NCBI GenBank assembly: GCA_037447655.1
Contig: JBBHKE010002360.1
Coordinates: 347,091 to 411,090, forward strand
Direction: 5' to 3'
DNA: 64,000 nt
DNA from: Zygnema cylindricum
Lineage: Eukaryota > Streptophyta > Zygnematophyceae > Zygnematales > Zygnemataceae
In this document: piece after piece, positions 11,600-23,927 of the stretch
How positions within the stretch are numbered: the stretch's first letter is position 1
Layout of the letters: each line of letters begins with the position of its first letter
The notes under the pieces: generated by a model
Database searches by the model: none
The model's input: the letters and a program-made list of their open reading frames with translations, nothing else
Told to the model about the DNA's origin: nothing
Program-made: the position numbers and the translations under genes

Positions 11600-14423
11600 T
11601 AGGCTTGAGCATGTGAATCTAGATAAGTTAAGAGAGATGAAAAAGATGGGAGTAGTGGAAAGGATTCAATCCGGTGAGAGCAAGAATCTAAGTGATTGTA
11701 GTGGATATGCTCAAGGTAAAGCACACACGTTACACTTCCCAAAAACTAGCACCTATAAGGGAGAAAAGAGTCTAGATTTAGTACACACAAATAATTGGGG
11801 ACCGGCCAAAGTGCCTTCACCCGGGGGCAAGAGATTTATGATGACTATCACCGATGATTGGTCTCGTTATTCCAAGGTGTATTTTTTCTAAAATAAGTCA
11901 GAGGCTCGAGAATGTTTTAGACAATATAAGGCATGAAGTGAAAAACATCTTGAAACCCCAATCAAGAGAGTAAGGAGTGACAATCGTCATGAAACCCCAA
12001 TCAAGAGAGTAAGGAGTGACAATGGTGCAGAGTATACCTCTTACCAGTTTGAGGATTTCCAGAGGGAAGATGGAGTCCTACACCAATAGACAATTATGGA
12101 AAACTCGGAACAAAATGGTGTTGCCGAAAGATTAAATAAGACACTTAGTGATAGTACTAGAAGTATGTTGTCACATAATAAGATAGGAAAAAGATTTTGG
12201 GCCAAATGAATGAAAAGTGCTAATTACCTCAAAATAAGAGTTCTCACTTCAGCGGTAAAAGGCCAAATACCTTATGAGAGATGGACCGGCCGAAAACATG
12301 ACATATCTCACTTAAAGATTTTCGTTAGTCAAGTGTTCAGTCTATATACAGATCGGTCTAATTAGAAGTTAGATCCTAAAGGAAGACCGGGGTTCTTGTT
12401 AGGATATGATGAGGATGTAAAAATATATAGAGTTTATGATCTAAAAAGGAAAGATATAATCTTAATAAAGCACCTAGTAGTTATGGATGAATGAAAGTCC
12501 GTGGATCCCTTCTAGTATAAAAAGTCAATAAAAATCACATTTGAGTCACAAAATTGCGATGACTTTGAGCTTCCTAACTATCCAGGTTTCAAAGAATATG
12601 ACATTCTTGAAGGTAAAAATCAGACTAAGAAGGACTCCGCCGTGGAAACTCGAGTGAGAACTCTACCCGAAGCGAAAGACTTGGTGGAAATTGACCCAAA
12701 ATCAAAGGACAAGGGAGAAGCCGAGATTGTTAGAAAGAATCCACGGGAACCATCTATTGCGACCACTGATTTTAAAGGAGGAAGGAGAAGCAACAAAAGA
12801 TTGCAAGAAAAACAGGTTAATAACAAGGTAAATAAGTTATCTCATCCGGATGAACCTCGAATTTATGGAGAGGCGATGAACTGTCTAGAAAGGAACCGGA
12901 AGAAGTCAGCCATCAAGGAGGAGATGGTCTCAATTATGGCAGCCGATACTTGAGAGCTGGTGGATTGTCTACCTTACCGAAAACGAATCGGTTGTAAGTG
13001 GGTGTTTAATTAAAACTGTACCCAAATAACACCATTGAGCGCTAAAAAGTCCGATTAGTGGCAAAATGATTTACACAGAAAGAAGAAATCGACTACGACG
13101 AAACCTTTGTCAAATTTCCCTTCGTCCGCATACTTCTCAGGCAGCAGCGAAAGAGATGAAGGTGCACCAGATAGACATCAAGGCAGCCTTTTTGCAAGGA
13201 GAATTGGAAGAGGAGATTTTCATGCGACAACCCGAAAGATTTGTGGAGCAAAGAGAGGAGAGTAAGATATGTTGGCTGATTAAATCTCTTTATGGTTTGA
13301 AACAGGCGCCCGACAACGGAATAAGAAGCTTGATGAGTTTCTTACAAGTCTCGAATATATCTAGATCAGCTCAAATCACTCAATCTATGTTTTTGAAGAT
13401 GAGGAAGGTGTTGTTTTTATTGCAATTTATGTTGATGATTTGTTTGTTTTGAGTAAATCAATGGACAAAATTAATAAATTGAAACGAATCTTAAGGGGAG
13501 ATTTGAGATAAAGGATACGGGGGAGGCAAAACATATTTTGGGAATTCAAGTAGAAAGAGATCGAGAAAGAAATATTATAAGACTAACTCAAAAAGAAGCA
13601 ATGGGGAAAATGTTGGAAAAGTTTCAAATGGATAACACTTATAGTTGTACAACTCCAATCAAAATTAAAAAAAGGGAAGTGAGGGGAGTGTGGAAGAAAG
13701 GGTCATAATATTTGATAAGGAATTAGGTCCTAAATAACGAAGTTCATGCAGACTATTCGTTACAGGCAAATAGTAGAAAGCCTAATCTATTTTATGAATT
13801 GTACTAGGCCAAATTTAGCTGCAGCTGTAGGAGTGCTGATTAGAATTCTAATGCTCCAACTAAAAGAAATTAAGAGCAAGCTAAGAGAGTCTTTAAATAT
13901 TAAATAGGAACTAGGGATCTATGGTTGCATTTGGGTGGGGGGAATACTGACTTCACTACGTGGAGTGATGTCAGTTAAGGTGATGCTCCGATGAGGAGAT
14001 GTACTTCTAGATATGTATTGTATGTGGGTGATGGGGCTTGTTGTTGGAGTACCAAACAGCAAAAGGTTATTGCTCAGTCCACCATGGAGGTTGAGTATAT
14101 GGCCTCTTGGCTCTGTTGTAAAATAATTTATGTGGGTCAAGTCTTTGCTTGGTGAGCTTGGTCACCTTAAGAGTGGTGTGCACAATTTTTTTTGTGATAA
14201 TCAGGCAGCAATCGCTATTGCAGCTAATCCTAAACATCATTTTAAAGCCAAACACATGGACATTAGACTCAGCTTTGTTAGAGAGAAGGTAAAAGACAAA
14301 ATAATCAGTTTAGAGTACAGACCAGATAACGAGATGGTAGTAGATATGATGACTAAACTTGTGCCTTCCCCTAAGCTAATTTTCTGCAAGGAGAAGTGTG
14401 GTCTTAAATTGAAGAGTGACTAG
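11600..14423 (+). pseudogene. Cop2 pol remnant (IN, RT, RNase H)
   Basis: Integrase runs from about 11600: zinc-domain end with CSGYAQGKAH, then core with MTITDDWSRYSKVYFF. A 39-bp in-frame duplication repeats the block around RSDN at 11952-12029. The integrase C-terminus follows, then an acidic linker (12642-12953). RT has HQIDIKAAFLQGELEEEIFM (13160-13230) and an intact YVDD at 13428-13439. RNase H ends with the DMMTKLVPSPK block near 14350 and a stop at about 14421. Stops and frameshifts occur throughout. The closest relative in the window is Cop7. Confidence 0.88.
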
Positions 14424-14436
14424 AAAATAAAGGGAG

Positions 14437-15490
14437 TGAAGAAATTAAAGGTTCTTTTGTGTTTTCTAGGTTTAAACTTGTAAAAGATAAAATGTTGAAA
14501 AGAAGCAGAGGCAGTCTGCCTCTAACTCCTCTCTTCAACTCCCACACTTGTTGCCTTCACTGAAGGTTGGAAAGGGAGCTAGAGCCATGCATGCCTATGT
14601 TGTCCAGAGAGAGAGAGGTAGTAGTTTGGTAGGTTTACCAAAAGGGAACTTGACGGACCTAGGATTTGATCCTGGTACCTGCCGTCCATGAAGTCGCTAG
14701 AAGGCGGTAGCTTTATTCATTAGTCTAGGATCATTGCTGATGTATATAGGGTTTTAAAATTATTTAAGGATGTATAGGTAGACAATTTCATTTAACGGCG
14801 CGGACAGATTCTTAGGACATAGATACGGTTTGTATAATACAGTGTACGGTACTCCACGAAAAAAAATACCGCGCATTAGTTTCGACGGCGAAACAAATAC
14901 CAAGCAACTATATTCGACGGCTAGAATTAAAAGCCTATCTTGATGGAACGGCCGCGATAGATGTTGAGATCGCGGAATGGGCGTTTTGGCGGTTTTTGGT
15001 CATTGCCACGTCAGGTGACACGTGGCACAACCAGATTGGCTTGCGACATCTTCGAAGAATACCGAAACAAATCAGGATATGGCAGGCGTCGACATTTTGG
15101 TCATTCCCTACGATGGCCGTACAGAAAGTACTTCAGCACCTGTACTTTTTTGTACGACACAGTAATATGATTGGTGTCGTATTCAAGTAGTATAGGGTTT
15201 AGAGAGAGATTAAGGACTTAGAAAGTTTGGTAGGTAGACCCCTCTCTCCCTGAGAGCTCTTATACAAAAGGTCAACTTTGATCCTTCATTACTTATTGTT
15301 CGAGGAGCAAATTAAGAGAATCTTTTTGCTTTCGACTCAGGGGAGTCTTGTCTTCACACGGGTGAAGTTGGTCAGGTTTTTATTTATCAGGGTGGCATTT
15401 ATTCTTGAGGAAACTCAAAGGGGTCAAGGTTATCCTAGGGTTTCGTGTGAGCTGCCTACTCTGAGGACCAATAGAGGTCTCACAGTTGCA
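14437..15490 (+). repeat. Cop2 3' LTR
   Basis: About 1054 bp, starting TGAAGAAATTAAAGG after the polypurine tract AAAATAAAGGGAG and ending ...CTCACAGTTGCA. It carries the hairpin (about 14507-14605), the antisense B-box (GATTTGATCCTGG, about 14668), an inverted CCAAT box (ATGATTGG, about 15168) and TATACAAA near 15260. The left end reads TGAAG where relatives have TGTAG, probably one lost base plus substitution. Confidence 0.88.
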
Positions 15491-16695
15491 GGTACGCCAA
15501 AGTTTACTTTATGCAACAGAAGAGTGTAGTGCTGACACACTTGAAACAATATTAAGCATGGGAGGAAAAGCTTCATCGAGTTCCAATATTGGCATTCATA
15601 TCAGACAACCGAAGAGAATATACTTCAAATGAATCCGAGCAATTTCTCCTCCAAAAAGGTATTGGTCACAATTAGGCATTTCCATATACGCCAGAACATA
15701 ATGGTGTTTTTGAGAGGTTAAATAAAACAGTGACCGAAAGTGTTAGGTCCATGCTTGGAGATAAAGGTGTAGATCTAAAATTGTGGGCTGAAACACTTAA
15801 CTGTCCAATTTACATTTAAAATAGAATAACATCTAAATATGTTAACACTACAGCTTATGAGTTGTGGAGAGGAATGAAACTTGAGGTTAGTCACTTTAAA
15901 GTATTTGGCAGCAAGTGTTTTATTCTGGATATGTCGTAGGACAAATGGAAAATGGAAGAAAAGGGATTACCAAGAATTTATATGCAGTATGATGAGCATG
16001 CAAAAGGTTATAGAGTCTTTGTATTAGAGAAGAAGAAAGAAGTTGTTTCCACGAATATACAGATTAAAGATGAACAAGATTCAGTTGATCTGTTTAACAC
16101 GGACAGCGACAAAACCTCAAGATTACGTATATTTATATCATACAAAATCAATGTAATTTCCTCCTCAGTTGCCTACACAAGTAACTCCTACAGATGCATC
16201 CACACAGGTTCCCACTCTGGAGGAACCATTTATCACAGGTCAAACAAGGGAGAAAAATTCCAGACTGCCTTCGATTTCAGCCTCAAAATTTCCGAGGGGA
16301 AAGAGATCTAGCAGCCGGCTACAAGCAAGCTCTCATTTTGCTTTTTCAACTACTACTCAAGAACCGTTACCTATTCAGGAGGCCTTCTCCTCACTAGACA
16401 TAAATCATTTTATCAAGGCAGCAAAGAATGAGTGAAGTTAATTATGGAGGCACAAACGTGGGAGCTAGTGGATCATCCTCTGGGTAGAAAACTTATTCCT
16501 AGCAAATGGGTGTTCAAGGTGAAGCTTAACCCATACAACACCATCGAAAGATGTAAGGCCTGACTTTTGGTCAAGGGCTACACTCAAAAGAAATGAATTG
16601 ACTTTGAAGAAACCTTCTCTCTTGTTTTCAGATTTCCCACTATCAAAATTTTGTTGAGTCTAGCTGCTATATAGAATATGGAAATTCATCAAATG
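15491..16695 (+). pseudogene. Cop3: internal fragment of a distinct copia element (IN to RT)
   Basis: Starts inside the integrase core (YAKVYFM) immediately after Cop2's 3' LTR and ends inside RT (MEIHQM) where Cop4's 5' LTR begins. In between are SDN.REYTSNESEQF (second catalytic Asp), HNGVFERLNKT (catalytic Glu region), WAETLNCP, HFKVFGSKCFIL, and the RT start WVFKVKLNP with GYTQK. Stops occur within the integrase and RT. The sequence diverges from the main family (for example GIGHN and DMS.DKWKMEEKG), so it is an older or separate lineage. Both ends are cut by later insertions; no LTR of its own is visible. Confidence 0.85.
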
Positions 16696-17698
16696 TGTTT
16701 AAATAACTAGTTTTATTTGGGTATTTTCTAGTTCTAAATAGATTAGCGAAAAAAAAGACAAAAAGGTACAGGCACCCTGCCTCCATCCGTTCTCCCTAGC
16801 TCCTACACTAGTTGTAGTCACTGAAAGAGAGAGAGAGTGATGGAGCCATGGCTACCTTAGCTCCATAGACAAGACTAAATAGTGACTTAAGTCACTCTAA
16901 ACAAAAAGTTGAGTCCGGCAGGACTCGAACCTCTGACCGGCAGAGCGCGGCGTAGCCGTCCGCTCTAACCAGTCTGTCGTAGAAGTCCGTTAAGATACAT
17001 ATGGTTTGATACTTATTTAAACTTGTGTATGGTATTGAAACCGATTAACTAAAATATGAACAAAGGAACATTGAACGAGTTAATGTTCAGTGCGGACGTC
17101 AATTTGCACAAAACAAATGAATCAAACATTTGTTTCGACGGCTAACATTTAATGCCAGATTTAATCCTACGGCATACATCACTGCCGGGATCGCGAAATG
17201 GTCACTTTGGCGTTTATGGACGTGGCATGACCTGGCGCCACGTGGAGGGATAACATTTGGTCGTAGGAATTTCGGGGAATGTACGGACAAGTGAAAGGTT
17301 GACACGCGTCCACTCAGCGGCCTTGTCGTACACAGACTGTACAGAAAATGACATCAGCCGTAGTACCTTTTTGTACTTTACAATTATGTGATTGGGTCGT
17401 ACTGTAGTAGATAGGGGTTGTGAGGGAAGTAGGACTTAGCATATTTGTAGACAATCACCTCTCCCTTAGGAGCTTTGTCGAAATTGGCATCTTTACTACC
17501 TCATAACTTATTGGTTGGTTGGCCGTTTTCAGTGATTTTTTTGGCTACGAACTTAGGGGTGTCCATGCTACACAAAGGTGCAGTCAAACAGTCAGTTTGC
17601 TCTCGTGGGCATGAGTGGTTGTGGCTTGAAGTGGGTTAGTTAAAAGCTATCTAGAGGCTTCCTGAATTGTGAAGTCGAATGGTGGACACAGAATTGGA
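16696..17698 (+). repeat. Cop4 5' LTR
   Basis: About 1003 bp, TGTTTAAATAACTAG to ...ACAGAATTGGA; the final CA has decayed to GA. It contains the hairpin (about 16778-16862), the antisense tRNA-like stretch (about 16912-16985), the ACGT pair (about 17220-17247), a GTAC cluster (17320-17402) with inverted CCAAT at about 17390, and the small stem-loop region at about 17550. It is preceded by AAATG in Cop3 RT. Confidence 0.88.
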
Positions 17699-17702
17699 AT
17701 TT

Positions 17703-17870
17703 ATGGGCCCACCCTCTAGGGTGCCCACCTTCAATGGATCAGGGTTCATCTATTAGGAAGCCATGATGATGGGGGCTTTGTGCGAAAAACGATACTTGTG
17801 TATTGTCAGTGGACAAGTGAAACATCCACCTCAGGGAACTCCACCATGGTTTGGTGGAATAAGTTTTGAT
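17703..17870 (+). pseudogene. Cop4 gag N-terminal part
   Basis: Reading starts at the ATG inside the primer-binding site (ATTTATGGGCCCACC, 17699-17713) and gives MGPPSRVPTFNGSGFIY, then a stop, then EAMMMGALCEKRY. An in-frame ATG also lies upstream in the LTR end. The reading frame ends at Cop5's edge and continues at 35490. Confidence 0.8.
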
Positions 17871-17875
17871 GTAGG

Positions 17876-18873
17876 TGTTGATTTGAGGCAGTTAGTGCCC
17901 CTGAAGAAGAAAAAGAAGCAGCAGCTGCAGCAGTTGCCATAACCACTATTAAAGTACAAAGAGGAAACTCTCACGAACACCCAAAAATGACCAACTTCAC
18001 AATGAAGTCCCTAGCAAACCAGACACACACTAGGTCTACAAATTTGCCACAATGAAAAAAATACACCAAAGAAACCACATGCAGAATTTCACAAAGTTCT
18101 GCCAAAAGATCACAATGTTCTTACAATTCAAAACCCCAAAAAACTACTTTTGCAGTTTTCATACAACGATTTCCTAACTTCCAAAATATTTTAAGTCCTA
18201 CATATATAAGTGAGTCTACAGCTGATCTAAACAGTACCACAATTACTGTGGTCCACCGGTACACTAAATCTTAACCAAACCAAACCTTCACCGTCTGCCG
18301 TACAAAGTATTTACATCAATCTTTAACTCTAGCCGCCGCTAAAGTGCGCAATAAAAGTTCGTTCACCAAAATGATTGCGCAGTCAATGTTTCTCTTCCAA
18401 GAATGACGGCAAACTCTGTCGGCCGTCCACGCATTCGTTCCCCACTGAATATGAACCTCCATGTGTAAATCTGGTTCCTATATGAATCTGTACTTCGTCG
18501 TCCAGATCAACCAACCTTAACTCCCTCACGGACCGACACGTGTGCCTGTGGTGTACGAAGTCTAAGTACTCTGTTTGAAGTTACATACAACACTAAATCT
18601 TGTCTACGACAATTCATCCTTCACACAAACTGCTATGGCTGCGGTACTCTACCAACGCAGCTGTGATATTTTAGAGCAGCGTAGCTGTTCACTCAAGCAG
18701 CTATAGCTGCAGTGTTCTACCAGCGCAGTTGTGATATTAGAGCAGCGCAGCATGGCAGCATAGCAACAAATTATAGAGAGGATTACACGTTTACAGCTAC
18801 GATGTCAGACTTAGCGCTGCATGGCAGTATAGCAGTGAGATAAATAAAGGACTAAAGGTTTCCAAAAACAACA
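17876..18873 (-). repeat. Cop5 3' LTR
   Basis: 998 bp, starting TGTTGTTTTTGGAAACC (minus strand, 18873) and ending ...CAAATCAACA (17876), so its ends are TGTTG/CAACA inverted. A polypurine tract, AGGTTTAGGGGAG on the minus strand, abuts it at 18874. Unlike the main LTR family it lacks the hairpin and GTAC cluster. It carries two tandem copies of a roughly 80-bp unit rich in GCAGC at about 18632-18770. Confidence 0.82.
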
Positions 18874-18929
18874 CTCCCCTAAACCTTTAGACTGTATCTG
18901 TCACTAAGTCCACATGCCTCTCAACAAAA

Positions 18930-20518
18930 CTTCAATTTAGGTGCAGGTAAAGGCTTAGTCATCATATCTGCTACCATCATCTCATCCGGCAAATAACTAA
19001 GCTTTAAAATTCTGTTCATCACCTTCTCTCTTACAAAATATAGCTTGATATCAATGTGCTTGCTTTTGAACTGATGACTTGAATATATGCAATCGCTATA
19101 GGTGTTTGGTTGTCACACCACACTATTTGAGGTCCAAATTGCATGAAATGAAGTTATTGAAGGAGAGACTTTACCCAAAGTAACTCCTTGACAGCTGAGC
19201 TGGCTGCCATGTATTCAGCCTCCATTGTAGACTGAGCTGTGACTTTCTAAAGCTTGCTGCTCCTGCAACATGTTCCACTTCCAATCTTCATAATGAATCC
19301 GGTAGTGGAGCGGCGGCTTGGCATGTCTTCGTAACTCGCATCGCTCCAAGTCTGAATTTTTACGTCATCCCCACCGAGAGCAAGTTGCAGATTTATTGTT
19401 CTTGCAAGATACCGAAGAACCCTCTTTGCTGCCTCCCAATCCGATCTCCTCGGATTTTGTAAACTACGGCTTAAAGCACCGACTTCTACCGCAATATCCG
19501 GACGTGTGCAGTTCATGAAGTAGATTAGACTGCCGACAATCTGACGATATGGAATGGCAACCATAGAATCTGCCTCCCCTGATTCCAAGGTGTTATTAAA
19601 AATGACTCCACCATCGGTCTCCGTGACTTCCACTTTTTGTTTAACTTCCATGGGAGTGGCACTTCCCTTTGCCTCTTCCATGTTAAACTCTCAAGCATAT
19701 TCCCAATCGCTTCCGCTGCGTTAGATAGATAACTCTCCAAACTCTATCCCTTTCTACTTGAATTATGAGAATGTACTTCGCGTAACCTAAATCTTTCATC
19801 TCAAATTTGGAATTCAAAGCTGCCTTTATTTTGTTAATCTCATTTAACGACTTACTTAGTAGCAACAAATCATCTACATACAGCGCAATGAAAATAATCC
19901 CATTTTCCCCTTCCATAACATAGACTGGGTGATCTGAACTAATCCTCACAAAGTCGAGACTAGTTAGAAATTCATCTAGTTTCAGATTCCACCACCGTGG
20001 AGCTTGCTTTAGTCCGTAGAAGGATTTCAACAACTTACAGACCAAATTTTTTTTTTCGGTGTCTACATACATTTCAGGCTGCTTCATATAGATCACTTCC
20101 CTAAATCTCCATGCAAAAAAGCCGTCTTAACATCCATTTGATGTAATTCCATATTCTCAATGGCTGTTAAAGACAAAAGAATTCTAAGAGTTGGAAACCG
20201 GACAACCGGAGAGAAAGTCTCCTCATAGTCAATTCCCTCCTTCTGACTATACCCCTTTGCACCAAGCCTAGCCTTATATCTTTCAATAAAATATCAGGAT
20301 TCAACTTAACTTTATAAACCCACTTACACCCGATGGCTTTCTGATCCGGTGGAAGCTCCACAAGTTCCAAAGTTTGAGCCTCCATTATCGATCGCATTTC
20401 GTCATTCGCCGCAGAAATCCATTGATCCTTTTCCGGAGCGGAAAAAACTTCCTGTATGGTGACCGGCTCCATCGTGGTGGTAGAAAATAGAGCATGCTCC
20501 ACCTGTTCACTTCACATC
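18930..20518 (-). pseudogene. Cop5 pol remnant (RT and RNase H)
   Basis: Read leftward. The linker and RT start lie at 20167-20502 (MEPVTIQEVFSAPEK, AIGCKWVYKVKLNP). RT palm with KSFYGLKQAPRWWN and intact YVDD (19869-19880) lies at 19683-20096. The RT-RNase H part is at 19247-19681 (YRQIVGSLIYFMNCTRPDIA, WSDASYEDMPSRRSTTGF). RNase H then continues to about 18940. Frameshifts separate the blocks. Upstream, coding sequence stops near 20518 and LTR sequence follows at once, so the region from gag to integrase has been deleted. Confidence 0.87.
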
Positions 20519-20573
20519 TTTGCAGCGCAGCTTCACAACATAGTAACGAATTATAGAGAGGATAACAGGTTTA
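20519..20573 (-). repeat. Cop5 5' LTR remnant, left piece
   Basis: A short stretch matching Cop5's 3' LTR around 18740-18790 (GCGCAGC, AATTATAGAGAGGAT, GTTTA). It ends at Cop6's left edge, and the matching continuation is at 35405. The last five bases, GTTTA (20569-20573), are Cop6's target-site duplication. Confidence 0.75.
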
Positions 20574-21607
20574 TGCAATTCTGTGTCCTCCATTGGACCA
20601 CAGAATACAGGAAGCCTGTAGATAGAATTTAACTAACCCACTTCAAGCCACAACCAGTGCTGTCCAGGAAAGCAAGATGAGAGTTTGACTGCACTCCTAT
20701 GCAGCTTGGACTCCCCTGAGTCCGTAGCAAAAAGAATCACTGAAAACGGCCAACTAGCCGATAAGTTATAAGGCAGTAAAAATGCCAATTTATACAAACT
20801 CTCAAAGGGAGAGGTGACTACCTACCAAAATTTTCTAAGTCCTGATTCCCTCTAATAACTTCTATCTACTGAAGTACGGACCAATCAGATTACTGACCGT
20901 ACCAGAAAGTACTACTGCCAGTGTACCTTTTATACGACCTATGTACAACAAGGCTATTAAGCTCTTTTCACTCGTCCGTACATTCCGCGTAATTCCCATG
21001 ACTGAATGTCATCTCTCCACGTGGCCCCAGGTCATGCCACGTCACAAAATGCCAAAGTGACCACTCCGGGATTTCGGCGATGATGTGCGCCGTTGGATTT
21101 GCAGCGAGACGCATTCTTAGGCGTTATAAATACTTGCACGACATTTGTTTCACTGTCGAAACAAAATGCGTGGTATCCGTTTTGAAATAGAATCGTACTT
21201 CGTACTTTCATAAAATTGTATCTATGCATGTCGTATACATTTTTAGTTAAATGGATTTGTTCCTCCCTAAATATATATATATATATATATATCTATCACA
21301 TAGTATATCATTTAGCATTGGTCCTAGTCTAATAGGATAAAGCTGACCGCTATCGGCCAACTTGACGAACCGCAGGTACCGGGATCAAATCCCGGGTTTG
21401 TCAGGTATATTTTTAGTAACCTACTAAAAATAACTGCATATTGAACTAAGGCAGCCATGGATCAACCACCCTCTCTACCCTTCAATGACTACAACAAGTA
21501 TGGGGGCGAGAGAGAGGAGGTGGAGGCAGGCTGCCCGTCCTTTTCTTTTCTTTTATACTAACATATTTAAACCTAGAAAATACTCTAGAAATCTATTAAT
21601 TTCAACA
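20574..21607 (-). repeat. Cop6 3' LTR
   Basis: 1034 bp, starting TGTTGAAATTAATAG on the minus strand (21607) and ending ...CACAGAATTGCA (20574). The tRNA-like T-arm is unusually clear here: CCGGG at 21379-21383, a seven-base loop ATCAAAT, and CCCGG at 21391-21395. A (TA)n run lies at about 21270-21293. The hairpin is at 21450-21534, the GTAC cluster at about 20874-20947, and the ACGT pair at about 21017-21045. Confidence 0.92.
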
Positions 21608-21629
21608 CTGCCCTTATTTTCTAGTCTAA

Positions 21630-22859
21630 TTTTTATTTTTCTTTTAACCCGCATTTTTCCCGACAATATTTTAATTTAGGAGAGGGCTTAGGTTTGGTCA
21701 TCATGTCTGCCACCATTTCTTCATCAGGTCTATACACAAGATTTAAAATTTTATTTTCAACTTTTTCTCTTACAAAGCTTAATCTTATGTCCATATGTTT
21801 TGCTTTGAAATGGTGTTTTGGATTGGCTGCAATTGCGATTGCAGCTTGATTATCGCAAAAGATTTCATGCACTCCCTCATTCATATATCCCAGTTCTTGC
21901 AACAATGACTTCACCCACATTAGTTCTTTTACAGTAGAACAAGAAGCTATTGACCTCTATAGTAGATTGAACAACCACGTTTTGTTGCTTACTCCTCCAA
22001 CAGCAAGCACCTTCCCCCACATACTAAACATGTCCAGAAGTGCATCTTCTCATAGGTGCATCCCCATAACTGGCATCACTCCAAGTGGTGATATCAGTGT
22101 GCTCCCCATCTAAATACAACCATAATTCTCTTGTTCCAACCAGATATCTCATTACTCTCTTGGCTGCCTTCTAGTCTCTCTTACTATGATCATTAAGACT
22201 CCTACTGAGTACTCCAACTATTGCCACTATGTCTGGCTTGGTATAGTTCATAAAGTAGATTAAACTTCCTACGACCTGTCTATAAGGGATAGACTTCATA
22301 AACTCTCTCTCCTCTAGACTCATCTAATCGTCTAAGATCATCACTCCTCCTTCTACACTCCCATCACATACTTTTTTCAAGTCCATGGGAGTGGTACAAC
22401 TATTAGTATTTTCCATCGGGAATTTCTCAAGCAAATTTCCTATTGCTTCTTTCTGAGTAACTCTGATAATCTTCTTCCCCGTATCTCTCCCCATTTGGAT
22501 CCCCAAAATATATTTTGCCTCCCCTAAATCCTTCATATCAAATCTGCCCCTAAGATCATTCTTTAGCCTATTGATCTTCTCCAAAGACTTACTTAACACA
22601 AGCACATCATCCACATAAATTGCAATAAAAATGACACCATTCTCATCTTCAAACATATAGATAGAATGGTCAGAGATGATACAGATATATCCCAGATCGG
22701 TGAGAAACTCATATAGTTTTTATTCCACTCTCGGGGAGCCTGCTTCAGTCCATATAAGGACTTTATGAGCCTGCAGACTTGCTTTCTTCTCCTTCTTCCA
22801 CGAACACCTCGGGTTGCCTCATGAAAATTTCTTCCTCTAACTCACCATTAAGAAAAGCA
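21630..22859 (-). pseudogene. Cop6 pol, distal part (RT palm to RNase H)
   Basis: Read leftward from Cop7's edge: end of the AFLNGELEEEIFM block (about 22820-22860), RT palm with FIAIYVDDVLVLSKSL (YVDD at 22606-22617) and DMKDLGEAKYILGIQMG, then the RNase H region, degenerate between 21950 and 22320. It ends with IAIAANPKHHFKAKHMDIRLSF and a MMTKPKPSPK block (21633-21920). A polypurine tract AAAATAAGGGCAG abuts the LTR at 21608. The upstream half is at 30789-34350. Confidence 0.88.
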
Positions 22860-22864
22860 CTCTT

Positions 22865-23927
22865 TTTTGAAATCGATGGTTATTTCATTATTTTCTAAGT
22901 CTAAATTGGAATATAGAAAGAAGCCGAGGAAGTTTGCTTCTACCTTCTCTGTCCGACTCCCACACTTGTTGCAGTCACTGAGAAGTTGGAGAGGAAGCTA
23001 GAGCCATGGCTACCTAGGCTATCCAGAGGTTTACGGGAAATAGATTAGTTAATTTACAAATAGGTAGGTCTATTTACTAAATCGTGTATGTCGATAACAA
23101 GATTTGATCTAGGTACCTGCCAACTGTCAGAACGCCGGTAGCCGGTAGCTTTAGCCGTTAAGTCTAGAAGTTACGATACATACTGTTGGGTTGGATATTT
23201 ATTTAAATGTTAACACGTAGCATAATTCATTTAACTGCAGGTGTTTACAGTTACATAGATCCCGTTATGTAAACGTACGGATTTCGGTATGGAAAAGAAA
23301 CAAGTACCGCGTATTTTGTTTCTTTTACGAAACAAATACCGCAAAATTATTTATAACGGCTACGATTGAAATTTACATTCAATCAGACGGCCGAAAAAAA
23401 AGTCGGATCGCGAAAGAGATTCTCGGCAGTTTGTGGTCATCGCCACATTGGATGACATGTGGCACGATTACGTTGGATCGCGGCATCTCTGCGAATTACG
23501 GGACCAAATCCGGATATGACATGTGTCAACATTAAGGCCATGTCGTACAAATTCCGTATATAAAGTACACCGGCAGCTGTACTTTTATGTAAGGCATTGT
23601 AATATGATTGGTGCCGTACACCAGTAGATAGAGTTTGTGAGAGAGATAGGACTTATAAAAATTGGTAAATAGAACCCTCTCTCCCAGAGAGCTTCTTTAC
23701 AAAAGGTCAACTTTGACCCTCTATAACTTACTGCTCTGGGAGCAAATTCAAAGATTCTTTTTGCTATCGACTCAAGGGAGTCTTGCCTTCACAGGGGTGA
23801 AGGTGGTTAAAGTTTTTTTTTGCCAGGGTGGTTGTTATTCCTGCTGCAAGACAAAGGGGTCAAGGTTATCATAGAGGCTTCGTGTGAGCTGCTAACTTTG
23901 AGGTCCCATGGACGTCTCAAAGTTGCA
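22865..23927 (+). repeat. Cop7 5' LTR
   Basis: Starts TTTTGAAATCGATGG (the usual TGT has become TTT) and ends ...GTCTCAAAGTTGCA. The hairpin is at about 22924-23020, with arms CTCTA and TAGAG where other LTRs have CTCCACC and GGTGGAG. The antisense B-box is at about 23102, the GTAC-rich block at about 23540-23625 and ATGATTGG at about 23602. Confidence 0.9.

Larger units (their letters stand above)
11600..15490 (+). mobile_element. Cop2: 5'-truncated Ty1/copia retrotransposon
   Basis: Plus-strand element lacking 5' LTR, gag, protease and the start of integrase. It begins mid-integrase (about 11600), runs through RT and RNase H, and has a polypurine tract and a complete 3' LTR. The LTR end at 15490 is followed by GGTAC and by integrase sequence of Cop3, so Cop2 had inserted into Cop3. 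The Cop3 sequence expected left of Cop2 is absent, which points to a deletion that removed Cop2's 5' half together with Cop3's 5' half. Confidence 0.88.

Noticed and set aside
21270-21293. (TA)n run as an independent feature
   Set aside because: It is present in both Cop6 LTRs (also about 35062), so it belongs to the LTR and is not a separate locus.
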